A stretch of DNA of 64,000 nucleotides, taken from contig JAMPIV010019845.1 in NCBI GenBank assembly GCA_024509875.1, forward strand, positions 682,001 to 746,000, given 5' to 3'. Positions within the stretch are counted from its first letter, which is position 1. Every line of letters starts with the position of its first letter. The position numbers and the translations under genes are program-made. This DNA is from Oreohelix idahoensis (Eukaryota > Mollusca > Gastropoda > Stylommatophora > Oreohelicidae). The notes under the pieces were generated by a model. That model made no database searches. It was not told where the DNA came from and was given only the letters and a program-made list of their open reading frames with translations. Positions 63,383 through 64,000 of this stretch are shown here, piece after piece.

Positions 63383-64000
63383 TAAAAAGTTGAGTCCTAA
63401 AAAATGTATGTTACAACGTGTTTTCTAAATTAGTAGTTTTAGCTAGTTTTGGCAAGGCATGCTTCCCTCAGACTAAACACAAGGTTGAACAGTTCTCTTG
63501 GAATGTATTTCCAAATACAAACTACCTTTCAGTTTTGATTCCCAGTTTGTAACCTATTTTATCTGTTTGTCCAAGAAATCAAATGACCTTGACTCATGAG
63601 AAAACTTTCTCAAAGGGCAAGAATCTTTAGATGTGCTATAAATAGCATTATGTAGCATGTGACGTAATTTAATATGCAAGTACCTGAAATTATTCTACAA
63701 ATGTTTTAGATACATTTTAGTGGTCTAAAATTATGAAAGCCATTTTTTAAGAATTAATTTAAAGGCAGAACCAACACTCCAAAAAAAAAAAAAAAATTGT
63801 TTTAATTGACGATTTTCTTTGAAGCTCCATACGTGTTTATGATAATAGTACACATTACATCATGATGTCAGCCAGATTAAACATAAAAAAATTACATCAT
63901 AATGCATCTATAAATAGTGATGTGTTTAGTGATGTACAAATGATACCAATCACTGAATGTGTGTGCATGGTAAATCTATCTCATAATAAAACAAAATCCA
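63383..64000. other. Right edge, unassigned; one stray minisatellite unit
   Basis: Around 63400-63440 AAAATGTATGTTACAACGTG, then TTTTCTAAATTAGTAGTTTTAG, resembles one unit of the 61255-61943 array. The rest is AT-rich with an A run at 63781-63796. Confidence 0.5.

Noticed and set aside
60841..64000. Last coding exon of PDCL inside the window
   Set aside because: No acceptor followed by a continuation of the conserved C-terminus was found; the remaining sequence is arrays and AT-rich DNA, so the exon most likely lies further right.

Overview
Kind of organism. This is nuclear DNA of an animal: two conserved eukaryotic genes are split by GT-AG introns, and most of the rest is transposable elements and tandem repeats. 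The repeat content (several RTE-like non-LTR families with short 3' tails, mariner, piggyBac-like elements, long 19-61 bp minisatellites) suggests an invertebrate, probably marine. I lean towards a mollusc or another lophotrochozoan, but nothing in the window proves it. There is no prokaryotic, organellar, CRISPR, rRNA or complete tRNA gene. Host genes. A spliceosomal cyclophilin (PPIL1 type, 176 aa, four coding exons, minus strand, 30122 down to 19680) and a phosducin-like protein (PDCL type, plus strand, six coding exons found between 32539 and 60840, last exon beyond the right edge) lie head to head. About 2.4 kb separates their start codons and could hold a shared promoter region. Layout. 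1-1.24 kb: eroded RNase H-bearing LINE end. 2.2-2.7 kb: a dispersed repeat and a tRNA-headed SINE. 2.9-5.7 kb: a 27-bp array of about 94 units, then a 38-bp array. 5.7-7.7 kb: a mariner inside a dispersed repeat, itself carrying a ~299-bp SINE-like insert. 7.87-9.16 kb: two LINE 3' fragments. 9.2-16 kb: a large minus-strand RNase H-type LINE (family A) split by a 2.3-kb insertion. 17.9-18.2 kb: second copy of the SINE-like element. 18.4-30.1 kb: PPIL1 with its 3' end inside a minisatellite, plus an array grown out of a LINE fragment and a piggyBac-like MITE in its introns. 32.5-60.8 kb: PDCL. Its introns hold a piggyBac relic inside a LINE, a nearly complete piggyBac with TTAA ends inside a minisatellite, a LINE nest at 43.2-48.9 kb, a LINE pair with a clear target duplication at 54.6-56.6 kb, and about fifteen minisatellites. 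LINE family names used below: A, RNase H-bearing; B, RTE-like with ATGA tail; C, AAGT tail; D, GAA tail. How it fits together. The host genes keep all coding exons readable while their introns act as a landing zone. Many insertions can be ordered in time because target duplications, empty paralogous sites or reading frames continue across them. The most unusual observation is that at least two minisatellites (36-bp at 42.1-43.1 kb and 58-bp at 20.0-21.1 kb) grew from inside copies of the same LINE family B. One of them has a visible seed: an imperfect direct repeat exactly one unit apart in the parent LINE. I found no defence, toxin or biosynthetic system.
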